The notes under the pieces: model-generated
Told to the model about the DNA's origin: nothing
The model's input: the letters and a program-made list of their open reading frames with translations, nothing else
Database searches by the model: none
Translations under genes and position numbers: made by a program
Source of the DNA: an uncultured Lachnospiraceae bacterium
GTDB taxonomy: Bacteria; Bacillota; Clostridia; Lachnospirales; Lachnospiraceae
Direction: 5' to 3'
Assembly: GCA_934418125.1 (NCBI GenBank)
Contig: CAKRWT010000009.1
Location: 1 to 64,000 of the forward strand
DNA: 64,000 bases
In this document: piece after piece, positions 7,561-16,564 of the stretch
How positions within the stretch are numbered: position 1 is the stretch's first letter
Layout of the letters: every line of letters starts with the position of its first letter

Positions 7561-9458
7561 TGGAGTTCTTAGATAAAGTTAATCGAAAAAGGAAAAAAAG
7601 AAGGAAAGAAGAGGATGTGTTACTCCGTGAAAAGAGTGACCGGAGACTGATGCCGGATGTACCCGCACTAACCGGCGAAAGAAAACTGACGGACAGAAGA
7701 GGCAATCTTACCCAGGAGGGCATGTCGTTTGAGCAGATTAGTAAGAAGCGAAAGCTGGGAATCCGCTATCTGAATGACTATGAAGTAGATGTTATTGCCT
7801 ATGGTGAAGGGAAAAAGAAGAAATTCAGGGCAAAAACCCAGGATGTTTCGCTGGGTGGACTGGGACTGATAGTTCCTGCGGCACAAAAGGACAGTATCCT
7901 GGAGGCAAAGAAGCTTAAACTGAAATTCCATGTGGAACCGGGTTCTTTGCCGGAAGGCTATGAAATGAATGTAAAAACCTATGCTGTGCCGGTTCGGGAA
8001 GCGAAGCTTTCAGGGGGCGACTGGCTGATAGGCTGCGAGTTTGCAGCGGATTTGTCCGAGTATGCCAAACACCGGAAAGACCGCTACATGCTGACGATGT
8101 CAGCTCTGATGCTGTTTTTCATCAGTGCCTTCATTCTGCTGATGCGTTCGGAAAGCATTGTTTATTTTAAATACAATAAATGGCTGTATTTGTACAGTAT
8201 CATTACAGCGTTTTTCTTAATGAGCCGTTATCTGTTCGGGGCTTTGTACCATCCGAAAAAGGTAGACCCGGATTTTACGCCTGGGGTAACCATTATTATA
8301 CCCTGCTTTAATGAAGAAAAATGGATTCAGAGAACCATCCAGAGCTGTATTAACCAGAATTATCCGGCGGATAAGCTGGAAGTTATCGTGGTAGATGACC
8401 GCTCCACCGATGATTCCGTAGAGAAAATCAAAGAGATTATTGGGCGTTTAACCCAGTCAGAGGATGAGCGGTATAACATCAAAGAGAGAATTTCCTATAT
8501 GGTACAGCCGGAAAATGCGGGCAAGCGGGAAGCCCTGGCGGCAGGGGTCAAGGTTGCAAAGCACGAATATGTGGTGTTTGTGGATTCGGACAGCTTCTTA
8601 GACCCTTTTGCCATCCGGAATCTGGTGCAGCCTTTCAAGGACCCGAAAATGGCAGGTGTAACCGGAAGAACGGATGTTGCCAATACCTATACCAATTCGC
8701 TTACGAAGATTCAGTCTGTAAGATATTATATTGCTTTCCGTATCATGAAGGCGGCGGAGAGTTATTTTCACTGTGTGACTTGTCTTTCCGGTCCACTGTC
8801 CTGTTATAAGAAAGAACTGGTAGAAAAATATCTGGACCAGTGGCTGAATCAGACCTTTCTGGGACAGAAGGCAACCTTCGGTGATGACAGGTCACTGACG
8901 AACCTGATGTTACGCCATCACAGAACCTACTATCAGGATACGGCAGTCTGTTCTACAATTGTGCCCAATGACAATAAGGTATTCTTAAAGCAGCAGATGC
9001 GATGGAAGCGTTCCTGGCTGCGGGAATCCTTTACGGCAGGCACTTTTATCTGGCGAAAAGAGCCATTTGCCGCAGTATTTTTCTATGTAGGGCTATGTGT
9101 GCCAATCCTGGCACCGGTAGTTGTAATCTATAATTTGATATATGTTCCGATGACTACCTTCGCCTTTCCCACAACTTTTATGGTGGGAATGTTGATGATG
9201 GCGATGATGATGAGCGCAGCACAGCTGTTTCTGCGAAAGAGTACCACATGGATTTTCGGATTTCTGTTCTGCCTGTATTATGAGGCAGTGCTTTTATGGC
9301 AGATGCCGATTGCCATTCTTACTTTCTGGAAATCCACATGGGGAACCCGTATGACATCGAATGACGTGGAAGCAAAGGAAAAGAAAGAAAAACGCAGACA
9401 AAAGAGAGAAGGCAGGAAAAGCAAAAAGAAGGATTCGCAGGTGCAGGAAAATATATGA
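7560..9458 (+). CDS. PilZ-domain family 2 glycosyltransferase, exopolysaccharide synthase
   Basis: A 632-residue processive GT2 synthase. After a basic N-terminus, a PilZ domain occupies about 65-175 with the c-di-GMP motif DVSLGG (95-100). Two membrane helices follow (about 178-230), then the GT-A domain: TIIIPCFNEE, VVDDRSTDD, DSD (342-344), GDDR (441-444) and QQMRW (478-482), all cellulose/hyaluronan/PNAG synthase motifs. More membrane helices and a lysine-rich tail end it. The PilZ domain precedes the GT domain, the reverse of BcsA. ATG 7560 (GGGAGAG site) overlaps the previous stop. Most likely it makes and exports a beta-linked surface polysaccharide when c-di-GMP is high. The polymer cannot be read from sequence. 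Confidence 0.9.
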   Translation: MEFLDKVNRKRKKRRKEEDVLLREKSDRRLMPDVPALTGERKLTDRRGNLTQEGMSFEQISKKRKLGIRYLNDYEVDVIAYGEGKKKKFRAKTQDVSLGGLGLIVPAAQKDSILEAKKLKLKFHVEPGSLPEGYEMNVKTYAVPVREAKLSGGDWLIGCEFAADLSEYAKHRKDRYMLTMSALMLFFISAFILLMRSESIVYFKYNKWLYLYSIITAFFLMSRYLFGALYHPKKVDPDFTPGVTIIIPCFNEEKWIQRTIQSCINQNYPADKLEVIVVDDRSTDDSVEKIKEIIGRLTQSEDERYNIKERISYMVQPENAGKREALAAGVKVAKHEYVVFVDSDSFLDPFAIRNLVQPFKDPKMAGVTGRTDVANTYTNSLTKIQSVRYYIAFRIMKAAESYFHCVTCLSGPLSCYKKELVEKYLDQWLNQTFLGQKATFGDDRSLTNLMLRHHRTYYQDTAVCSTIVPNDNKVFLKQQMRWKRSWLRESFTAGTFIWRKEPFAAVFFYVGLCVPILAPVVVIYNLIYVPMTTFAFPTTFMVGMLMMAMMMSAAQLFLRKSTTWIFGFLFCLYYEAVLLWQMPIAILTFWKSTWGTRMTSNDVEAKEKKEKRRQKREGRKSKKKDSQVQENI

Positions 9459-11323
9459 AAATAAAATGGATTGAAAGCAAGACAGATGTTTATAAATTGT
9501 TCCGTTCCATTTGTGAAGCGGTTGCTGTTATAGCGGTAATAGTGGTTCTGTTAAAGGTGTTTCTGGTCAGTAACCGATATGAGCCTTATGATGCAGGCAA
9601 CCCGGCTGTTGTTTCCGGAGAGGATAAGGGATTCCTTTGTATTTCCTATTTCGGAATTGACCGCAATGGAACAGATACACTGGTTTCCACAACTGATTTA
9701 CAGGAACAGTTACAGGCATTACATAATAGTGGCTATGTTACCATTACGCAGCAGGATGTGATAGACTATTACGAGAAGGGTAAGGCGCTTCCCGATAAGG
9801 CACTTTTGCTTGTTTTTGAGGACGGACGTACCGATACCGCTATTTTTTCCCAGCCGATTCTGGAACGGGAAAATTATAAGGCATCCATGTGCAGTTATGG
9901 CAGTAATCTAAGCAGCAGAGATTCCAAGATGTTAAAAGGGAAAGACCTTTTGAATCTGGAAGAAAACAGTTTCTGGGAAAATGGAACCAATGGTTACCGG
10001 TTATCCTATATTAATGTCTTTGACCGGTATCATACTTTCTTAGGAGAGATGAACTCGTTGGAATACAATGCGGTAAAGGCGTATCTGGGAAGGGAATACA
10101 ATCATTACCTGATGGATTATCTTCGGGATGAAAACTATATGCCCATAGAAAGCTACAGCACCATGAAGGAGCGTATCAGTTACGATTATGAGTTGATGGA
10201 AAAGACTTACATGGAACAGCTTGGCTATGTACCCCGGCTGTATATTTTGATGCATTCCAATACGGATATGTTTGGCAATAACAAACGAGTCAGTGAAGTG
10301 AATGAAGAAAATATGACACGGCTGTTTGCCATGAATATTAACAGAGAAGGCTTTGCCTTAAATACGGCAGAGTCGGATATCTATGACCTGACGAGATTAC
10401 AGTCCCAGGCATACTGGTCGACGAATCATTTGCTGATGCGTATCTGGGATGATTTGGAGGAAGCAGATAAGTCCAATATCCGGTTTGTAACCGGGGAGAA
10501 AAGCCGCAGGGCATACTGGGATACCAGGGTGGGTGCATCGGAATTTAAACAGAATGTCATCTATCTGACCTCCCTGCCGGATGGCAGAGGACTCCTGGCC
10601 TTAAAGGACAGTGACATGTACCAGGATGTAGCAGTATCTGTTACACTGACCGGAAATTACGGTGGGGAACAGACTATTTATCTGCGTCAGCAGGAGAATT
10701 CCGGGGAAAACATCGGGGTTACTTTCTGTGAGAAAGAGCTGGTGGTAACCCAGGCAGGTGAGGAGCTTGCCCGAATCAATTTGGATGAGCTGATGCAGGT
10801 AACCTATCTCTCGGTAGAGGAAGACAAGAGGGATGCCTTGGCAAAGGAGTATGAGGTGCGTGCAGATAATGCCAGAACGCTGGAGGAAAGCTGGGCTTAT
10901 GACCTGGAAAAGGCAGAAGTGGAAAAGCAAGAGGCAGCTACGGTGGAAGATGGGGCAGAGCCCTATATTCCGGTTATCGAGGCCAACCAGGCAGGAGAAT
11001 GGGAAGTTACTATAAAATTGCAGGAAAACAAACTCCGTGTTACGGTAAATGATTTTGTTGCCTTGGAGGATTTGGAAGTATCTCTGACCGATGCAGGAAA
11101 GGTGTTACTGGAGGCAAAAACGTTAGAGGAAGAAGAATACCGGCAGCGGAATCTCACGGATGATGTCTATGAGGGAAGATTTGAAGATCTGGTAATACAA
11201 GACCTGTCGCAGGACACACCGGAAGTCTTATATGACAATTGTCTGCATGGATTTGAAAAAGTAAAATATGTAGTCGGAGGTTACTGGACAAGGATTGTGA
11301 ACTGGTTTATCACGAACCTGTAA
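9455..11323 (+). CDS. membrane-anchored deacetylase-like protein with C-terminal beta-domain
   Basis: A 622-residue protein overlapping the synthase gene by 4 nt. A single N-terminal membrane helix (about 20-40) is followed by a PgaB/IcaB-like NodB domain: CISYFGID, LQEQLQALHNSGYVTITQQD, then LLLVFEDGRTD where the family has FDDG. The first Asp of the pair is Glu, so metal binding is uncertain. Residues about 380-600 look like beta-sandwich repeats (WEVTIKLQENKLRVTVNDF), possibly a carbohydrate-binding or lectin-like module. Its place next to the synthase suggests a role in processing or guiding the exported polymer. It could also be a non-catalytic glycan-binding subunit. Confidence 0.75.
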   Translation: MKIKWIESKTDVYKLFRSICEAVAVIAVIVVLLKVFLVSNRYEPYDAGNPAVVSGEDKGFLCISYFGIDRNGTDTLVSTTDLQEQLQALHNSGYVTITQQDVIDYYEKGKALPDKALLLVFEDGRTDTAIFSQPILERENYKASMCSYGSNLSSRDSKMLKGKDLLNLEENSFWENGTNGYRLSYINVFDRYHTFLGEMNSLEYNAVKAYLGREYNHYLMDYLRDENYMPIESYSTMKERISYDYELMEKTYMEQLGYVPRLYILMHSNTDMFGNNKRVSEVNEENMTRLFAMNINREGFALNTAESDIYDLTRLQSQAYWSTNHLLMRIWDDLEEADKSNIRFVTGEKSRRAYWDTRVGASEFKQNVIYLTSLPDGRGLLALKDSDMYQDVAVSVTLTGNYGGEQTIYLRQQENSGENIGVTFCEKELVVTQAGEELARINLDELMQVTYLSVEEDKRDALAKEYEVRADNARTLEESWAYDLEKAEVEKQEAATVEDGAEPYIPVIEANQAGEWEVTIKLQENKLRVTVNDFVALEDLEVSLTDAGKVLLEAKTLEEEEYRQRNLTDDVYEGRFEDLVIQDLSQDTPEVLYDNCLHGFEKVKYVVGGYWTRIVNWFITNL

Positions 11324-11330
11324 AAATACT

Positions 11331-12398
11331 ATGAGAAAAAAACAATTATTATTTGCTGCAATTGTAAGTGTATGGATATTAACGGGCTGTGCCGGGCAAA
11401 AAATGGCAGAGGCACCGGAAGAAGAACAGGGAACACAAACGGAGAAGGAAGAAGATTTTCTTCCGGCAGAAGAAGGAACAACGGAAGAAGAGAATACACC
11501 ATCTGTGGTTTCGTCACGGGCAGCCTGGTGTGTTTACTGGGATGAGAATTCTGCCAAAGCCGCAGCGGAAAGCTTTTCTGATTATGAAGAACTGATTCTG
11601 TTTGGTTGTATCTATACAGAAGACGGCAGCCTGTATGTGCCGGAGGCTCTGGAGCAGTTGTATGAGGAATTTCCCGAGGATACCCCGGATACTGCCGTTT
11701 ATCTGTCCTTTATCAATGATGTGATGCAAGAGGATGGCAGTGCGAAGCAGAAGTCCCCGGAGTTCCTGGAACAGGTATTAAAGGATGATACCATGGGAGA
11801 TAAGGTAATTGATGATATGATTATCCAGACGAGAAAATGGGGGCTTGATGGCATCGAGCTGGACTATGAAAATGTCCAGAAAGGGGATAATCTGTGGGAA
11901 GCTTACCTGGATTTCGTAAGCCGGTTATATGACAGAACCAAACAGGAAGACTTGCAACTGCGGGTGGTTCTGGGAGCCTATACACCGGTGGAGCAGTATT
12001 CCTTTATCGAAGGTCCTCAATATGTGGTAATGTGTTATAATCTATTTGGAACCCATTCGGGACCGGGACCAAAAGCAGATGCGGCATTCTTGCAGGAAAT
12101 GGTAAAGCGGTATGAAGGCATGAATGTTACCTTCGCCCTTGCCAATGGCGGCTTCGAATGGAATGAAGAAGAAAAGGCAGTCCGTTCCCTTACGGCTTAC
12201 AATGCTGCTCAGCTTGCCATAGAGCAGGGGGAAGAAGCAAAAGTGGATGAAAGTGGTGCCTTGTATTATACTTATGAAACAGAAGACGGAAAACATACAG
12301 TATGGTATGGTAATGAGGAGACAATGAAGCAATGGGAAACATGGCTTCTGGAATATTCCGGTCATGATATTTCGGTTGATTTATGGAGATTAGAATAG
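11331..12398 (+). CDS. GH18-like glycosidase lipoprotein
   Basis: A 355-residue lipoprotein with a lipobox at ILTGC (Cys20) and an acidic linker to about residue 60. A TIM-barrel-like domain of glycoside hydrolase family 18 follows. The catalytic signature is DGIELDYE (173-180), matching DxxDxDxE except that the second Asp is Glu. The proton-donor Glu180 is kept. A second family-like strand, YVVMCYNLFGTHSGPGP, follows. The C-terminus is HTVWYGNEETMKQWETWL. It is probably attached to the outer face of the membrane and could cut or bind the polymer made by the upstream synthase. A remnant with the same C-terminus lies at 16,292-16,465. Confidence 0.8.
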   Translation: MRKKQLLFAAIVSVWILTGCAGQKMAEAPEEEQGTQTEKEEDFLPAEEGTTEEENTPSVVSSRAAWCVYWDENSAKAAAESFSDYEELILFGCIYTEDGSLYVPEALEQLYEEFPEDTPDTAVYLSFINDVMQEDGSAKQKSPEFLEQVLKDDTMGDKVIDDMIIQTRKWGLDGIELDYENVQKGDNLWEAYLDFVSRLYDRTKQEDLQLRVVLGAYTPVEQYSFIEGPQYVVMCYNLFGTHSGPGPKADAAFLQEMVKRYEGMNVTFALANGGFEWNEEEKAVRSLTAYNAAQLAIEQGEEAKVDESGALYYTYETEDGKHTVWYGNEETMKQWETWLLEYSGHDISVDLWRLE

Positions 12399-12419
12399 AA
12401 ACAGAGGAGGACATTAAGG

Positions 12420-12923
12420 ATGAAAAAGCTTGGAAAAATGATCTTAGTTATGGTGACAGCAGTTGTTCTTACAACCGGCTGTGGAGAACAGAAGGGTAGT
12501 GAGCAGAGTGCGGAGGCAGCAAAGGAAGTGGTAATCAGTGATGTGGTTGCCAGAATCAAAGAGGCAAACCCTGTGGCAGATGAAAGGGCTATTGATGATT
12601 TTGCCGTAGAGAATGAAATGGGTCTTACCATGGACAATATTGCAGAGTATGAAGGGGTTATTACCAATTCCCAGAATGACTGTGCCCTTATCTTCGTAGC
12701 CAGGGCAAATGACGGAAAGACAAGAGAAGTAAAACAGGAACTTTCCGATTATCTGGAGAGTCTTACTTCCAATGATTTGTATGTGGAATTTGCGGATAAG
12801 ATTGCCAAAACCAAGGAGGCAAAGGTACTTATTTATGATGAGTATGTGGTGCTTGTCATAGCAGGAATGGATACCGATTACAGTACGGTTACGGCGGCAA
12901 TCAACGAAGCTTTTGGAGAATAG
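12420..12923 (+). CDS. DUF4358 family lipoprotein
   Basis: A 167-residue lipoprotein with lipobox TTGC (C21). The body (VVARIKEANPVADERAIDDF, then CALIFVARANDGKTREVK and a closing YVVLVIAGMDTDYSTVTAAINEAF) matches the DUF4358 pattern common in Clostridia, often found near MBOAT acyltransferase genes. Function is unknown. It lies 5 nt before the MBOAT gene, so it is probably part of the acylation machinery. AGAGGAGG precedes the start. Confidence 0.8.
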   Translation: MKKLGKMILVMVTAVVLTTGCGEQKGSEQSAEAAKEVVISDVVARIKEANPVADERAIDDFAVENEMGLTMDNIAEYEGVITNSQNDCALIFVARANDGKTREVKQELSDYLESLTSNDLYVEFADKIAKTKEAKVLIYDEYVVLVIAGMDTDYSTVTAAINEAFGE

Positions 12924-12928
12924 GGAAG

Positions 12929-14320
12929 ATGCTGTTTCACAGTGTGACATTTATTTTATTATTTTTACCGATATCCTTTCTTCTATATTATATCGTTCCG
13001 GATTCATGGAAAAACAGGGTTCTGCTTTTGGAGAGCCTTGTTTTTTATGCGTTTGGGAATCTGAAATATCTGCCTCTGGCATTGGGGCTGGTTCTTATCG
13101 ACTATCTGTTTGCCCATGCTTTCAAAAGAATATCACGCACTTCCAGATGCAGGCGGGCTTTGCTGGTTACATCCCTGGTGGTAAACGTTCTCTTGCTTTT
13201 GGCATTTAAGTATGGAAGCTACCTTACCTGGGTGTTAAACCGGATAACCCATGGAGATATTACCTTTTTTGATGTGTTGCCACTGGGCATTAGTTATTAT
13301 CTGTTTAAGCTTATTAGTTATCTGTGTGATGTTTATCAGGAAAAGTGCGAACCGGAGAAGAACTTTATTGATTTTGCAGTGTATGTGCTGATGTATCCGC
13401 AGATGATAGTAGGACCGATTATCCGTTATACAGATATCCGGGATGACCTGAAAAACCCAAAGCAGCGCAGGAATCCGGAATGTTGTTTACAGGGAATCCG
13501 GATGTTTGTTTATGGACTTGCCAAGAAGGTTATTCTGGCGGATACCCTGGGAAGACTGTGGGAGGCACTGGCAGGAACAGAGGGCATCGGGCTTGCCCAG
13601 GCATCCTCCGGGCTTGTGTGGCTGGCAGTACTGGCATATTCGTTGCAGCTTTATCTGGATTTTTCAGGTTATTCGGAGATGAGTAACGGCTTGTCCTGTC
13701 TGCTGGGATTCTCCTGTAAGAAGAATTTTGATTATCCTTATCTGGCTGGCAGTGTGACGGAATTCTGGCGCAGATGGCATATTACTTTATCGGAATGGTT
13801 CCGGGATTATGTGTACATTCCTCTGGGGGGAAATAGAAAAGGGGCAGTCAGGCAAATCTTTAATATGCTGGTGGTGTGGCTTCTTACAGGAATCTGGCAT
13901 GGACATACCGCGAATTTCCTTGTCTGGGGGCTATACTACTTTATCTTTCTGGTATTGGAAAAGTATGTGCTTCAGAAGGGGCTAAAAAAATATCCTGTTC
14001 TGGGACATATCTATACCCTGTTAGTTGCAGTGACCGGTTGGGGGATTTTTGCAGCAGATGGAGCACAGATTACTTTTGTGGCATTATTGCATAAGATGTT
14101 TTGTTTTTCCGATGGGGTATCAGCTCTGTACTTTCTGAGAAATTATGGAGTAACCCTGCTTCTTTCCATGGCTGTTTCAGGAGGCTGTTGCCGGAAAGTA
14201 CAGCGGAGGCTGGAGCGCAACCGGTGGGTGGAAGCTGTCTGGCTGATTCTGCTGTTTCTGCTAAGCTTTGCCTATGTGGTGGGAAGTACAGGACGGGCAG
14301 CCCTCTATGCAGGATTCTAG
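12929..14320 (+). CDS. MBOAT O-acyltransferase (AlgI/DltB/WssH type)
   Basis: A 463-residue polytopic membrane protein. Family motifs are FWRRWHITLSEWFRDYVYIPLGG and LTGIWHGHTANF with the invariant His at about 324, plus YLDFSGYSEMSNGLSCLLGF. These proteins move acyl, usually acetyl, groups across the membrane onto extracellular polysaccharide or teichoic acid. The following gene encodes the DHHW partner, as in AlgI-AlgJ and WssH-WssI. Given the GT2 synthase upstream, O-acetylation of that polymer is the likeliest role. Confidence 0.93.
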   Translation: MLFHSVTFILLFLPISFLLYYIVPDSWKNRVLLLESLVFYAFGNLKYLPLALGLVLIDYLFAHAFKRISRTSRCRRALLVTSLVVNVLLLLAFKYGSYLTWVLNRITHGDITFFDVLPLGISYYLFKLISYLCDVYQEKCEPEKNFIDFAVYVLMYPQMIVGPIIRYTDIRDDLKNPKQRRNPECCLQGIRMFVYGLAKKVILADTLGRLWEALAGTEGIGLAQASSGLVWLAVLAYSLQLYLDFSGYSEMSNGLSCLLGFSCKKNFDYPYLAGSVTEFWRRWHITLSEWFRDYVYIPLGGNRKGAVRQIFNMLVVWLLTGIWHGHTANFLVWGLYYFIFLVLEKYVLQKGLKKYPVLGHIYTLLVAVTGWGIFAADGAQITFVALLHKMFCFSDGVSALYFLRNYGVTLLLSMAVSGGCCRKVQRRLERNRWVEAVWLILLFLLSFAYVVGSTGRAALYAGF

Positions 14321-14337
14321 TAGAAAGGAGCACGTAT

Positions 14338-15489
14338 ATGATAAGAAAGCCGGAAAAATATATTCCAGGGATTACTGCTTTGACTTTGCCCTTGCTGCTT
14401 TTACTGGGAAGTCTGCTGGCACCCAGTCAGGATCTGTTACCGGTTGAAAACAGAAAAGCGGCCTCAATGCCGGCATTTTCGCTGGATAGTTGGCTGTCCG
14501 GAGATTATGCAGAAGAAATTCAAAGTTATGTTAACGACCATGTAGCATTCCGGCAAGGCTTCATTCAGGCAAAATGTTTTGTAGATGAACTGCTGCTGAT
14601 GCAGACGGAAGAGGATGGCATCCTGCTGGGAAAAGACGGACAGATGTTTACCAAGGAGTTTGTGTCAGAGGAAGGTCAGGAACAGTTATTTCAAAATTTG
14701 GATTCTCTGGACACCTTTGCAAAAGATGCTAAAGTACCGGTTACAGTCATGATAGTCCCATCTGCCAATACGATTCTTTCTGAAAAATTGCCGTCAAATG
14801 CGCCGATGGAAGAAGAAAATGCGATACTGGATACGATAAATGACTGTTTGGCACAACATAGCATAGTGGTAGATGTGCGGGATACCTTACAGGCACATAA
14901 GAATGATTATATTTATTACCGGACAGACCATCACTGGACGACACTGGGGGCATACTATGCTTATGAAGTGTTCTGCGATACAAAAGGAAAAGAACCATTT
15001 TTACCGGATTGGGGTGCAGCAGAGCGCGTGGAGGACTTTTATGGGACCCATTATGCAAAAACACGATACTTTTTCACGGTTGCTGATACCATTACATATT
15101 TTCCGGCAAACCAGAAAATGGTAAGATATAAAGTAACAGGGGATGCCTGTTTCGAAAAACAGAGTATCCAGGAAATCATAAATACAAAACAATTGCAGGA
15201 ATATGATAAGTATGCGGCATTTTTAGACGGAAATAACGGATATTCTGTGATAGACGGAGAAGGTGATGGACGTATTCTGGTGGTAAAAGATAGTTATGCG
15301 AACTGTTTTGTACCATTTTTATGCAGGAACTACGAACAGATTGGTGTGGCAGACTACCGGAATTATGCGTATAATCTGTCGAATCTTGTGGAGAAAGAAG
15401 CGTACGATGAAGTTCTGATTCTGTATTCTTTTCAGGGCTTTGCCAAAGATACCGGGCTAGTAGCAATAAACCGCCCGGTTATAGAGTAA
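14338..15489 (+). CDS. DHHW family acyl-transfer partner (AlgJ/WssI-like)
   Basis: A 383-residue protein starting at ATG 14,338 with AAAGGAG 8 nt upstream. A longer reading back to 14,101 lies inside the MBOAT gene and is rejected. An N-terminal membrane helix (about 14-32) is followed by the catalytic-type motif YRTDHHWTTLGAYYAYE, with DHHW at 197-200, and VVKDSYANCF near the C-terminus, as in SGNH-like AlgJ/AlgX proteins. It probably takes the acyl group from the MBOAT protein and places it on the polymer outside the membrane. Confidence 0.9.
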   Translation: MIRKPEKYIPGITALTLPLLLLLGSLLAPSQDLLPVENRKAASMPAFSLDSWLSGDYAEEIQSYVNDHVAFRQGFIQAKCFVDELLLMQTEEDGILLGKDGQMFTKEFVSEEGQEQLFQNLDSLDTFAKDAKVPVTVMIVPSANTILSEKLPSNAPMEEENAILDTINDCLAQHSIVVDVRDTLQAHKNDYIYYRTDHHWTTLGAYYAYEVFCDTKGKEPFLPDWGAAERVEDFYGTHYAKTRYFFTVADTITYFPANQKMVRYKVTGDACFEKQSIQEIINTKQLQEYDKYAAFLDGNNGYSVIDGEGDGRILVVKDSYANCFVPFLCRNYEQIGVADYRNYAYNLSNLVEKEAYDEVLILYSFQGFAKDTGLVAINRPVIE

Positions 15490-15563
15490 GACGACTCCGG
15501 AAACCACGGCAGAGAAATGGTGCCCTAGAAGGAAATGTGAATAAGTCGGGGAGAGCATGTAAG

Positions 15564-16307
15564 ATGGCAGGAAGAGCAGGGAAAAAGAAGAAATACATCA
15601 TTTTGTTGTGCGCTGCATTAGCGGTAATAGTCGTGACCAGCATCTGTTTGCTGCAGCAGAACAATAAGAAACAGAAGACTGCCCATCCGGAACCGGTGTC
15701 GGTTATCCCAGAGCAGGATTTCTCAGCAACGGAGGAAATCGGGGCAGCGAAGAAAAAACTGGAAGAAAACCCGGAGAAGCCTACGGTCATTACTGATATC
15801 AATACGGTGGAAAAGGAAGTTGCACTTTGTTTTGAAGGCTCGGCAGATGGAATCGTTATCCAGCAGATTCTGGAATATCTTCAGGCACATGATATGCAGG
15901 CAACTTTCTTTATTTCTGCGGTAGATGCAGGGGAAGACCAGGAGTGTATCGATGAGATTCTGAAAGCCGGTCATGATATGGAGAGTTATACCCTCTATGG
16001 AACGAGCCACATGGAGGAAATGAGTCAGGAAGAGTTGATTACGGATTTCTGCCGTGCCCAGGTGGTTTATGAGGATAAAATAGCGAAGAAACCGGATATG
16101 CTGAAATGTAATGCCACAGAGTATACCGATGAGCTGTTAGAGGCAGCAGAGGCATGCGGCTATGAAAGTATTGTATATCCGACCCAGTATTTAAATTACC
16201 AGAGCTTTTATACCGAGGAAACGGCACAGAATTATGTGGCAGGGCTTGGCAGAGGAAGAGTGATTTCGGTTAAGTTAAACGGCTACAGTACCAGGCAGAG
16301 GTCATAA
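15564..16307 (+). CDS. truncated deacetylase-like (NodB fold) membrane protein
   Basis: A 247-residue protein whose start is placed at ATG 15,564 because GGGGAGAG lies 8 nt upstream. A GTG at 15,537 is an alternative. An N-terminal membrane helix (KKKKYIILLCAALAVIVV) is followed by a NodB-like domain (VALCFEGSADGIVIQQIL, MQATFFISAV) in which FDDG has become FEGS and the metal-binding His pair is absent (MESYTLYGTSH). It resembles the first domain of the 5,980-7,560 protein. The reading frame ends abruptly in GYSTRQRS, just where homology to the GH18 C-terminus begins in another frame, so the natural C-terminus has probably been lost by deletion. Confidence 0.7.
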   Translation: MAGRAGKKKKYIILLCAALAVIVVTSICLLQQNNKKQKTAHPEPVSVIPEQDFSATEEIGAAKKKLEENPEKPTVITDINTVEKEVALCFEGSADGIVIQQILEYLQAHDMQATFFISAVDAGEDQECIDEILKAGHDMESYTLYGTSHMEEMSQEELITDFCRAQVVYEDKIAKKPDMLKCNATEYTDELLEAAEACGYESIVYPTQYLNYQSFYTEETAQNYVAGLGRGRVISVKLNGYSTRQRS

Positions 16308-16465
16308 GGGACGAAGCCAGTGGGGTAAATCATTTTGAGTATGAAGATGAGAATCAGGACTGTCATGAAGTCTGGTATGGGGATGATGATACACTTCAGA
16401 TTTGGATGGGATGGCTGCAGTCCGGAGATAACTGGAATTATTCCATCTGGCGATTGGGAAAATAA
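16292..16465 (+). pseudogene. remnant of a second GH18-like gene (C-terminus only)
   Basis: Reading from 16,292 in the +1 frame relative to the preceding gene gives about 57 codons, with HEVWYGDDDTLQIWMGWL and a terminal YSIWRLGK before a stop at 16,463. This matches the end of the GH18 lipoprotein at 11,331-12,398 (HTVWYGNEETMKQWETWL, final LWRLE). No start codon or catalytic part is present. A deletion joining the deacetylase-like gene to a former GH18 paralogue explains it. The rest of 16,466-16,564 holds nothing recognisable. Confidence 0.75.
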
Positions 16466-16564
16466 GAAGAGAAAACGTCAGAAAGAGAACAAAAGGAACG
16501 GAGTCTGAAAAGACAGGCTAAGGATTAAGAAAAAGAACAAAAGCATGAAAGGGAATGTGTCTGT

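Noticed and set aside
14101-14337. N-terminal extension of the DHHW protein
   Set aside because: It overlaps the MBOAT gene in another frame, while ATG 14,338 has its own AAAGGAG site.
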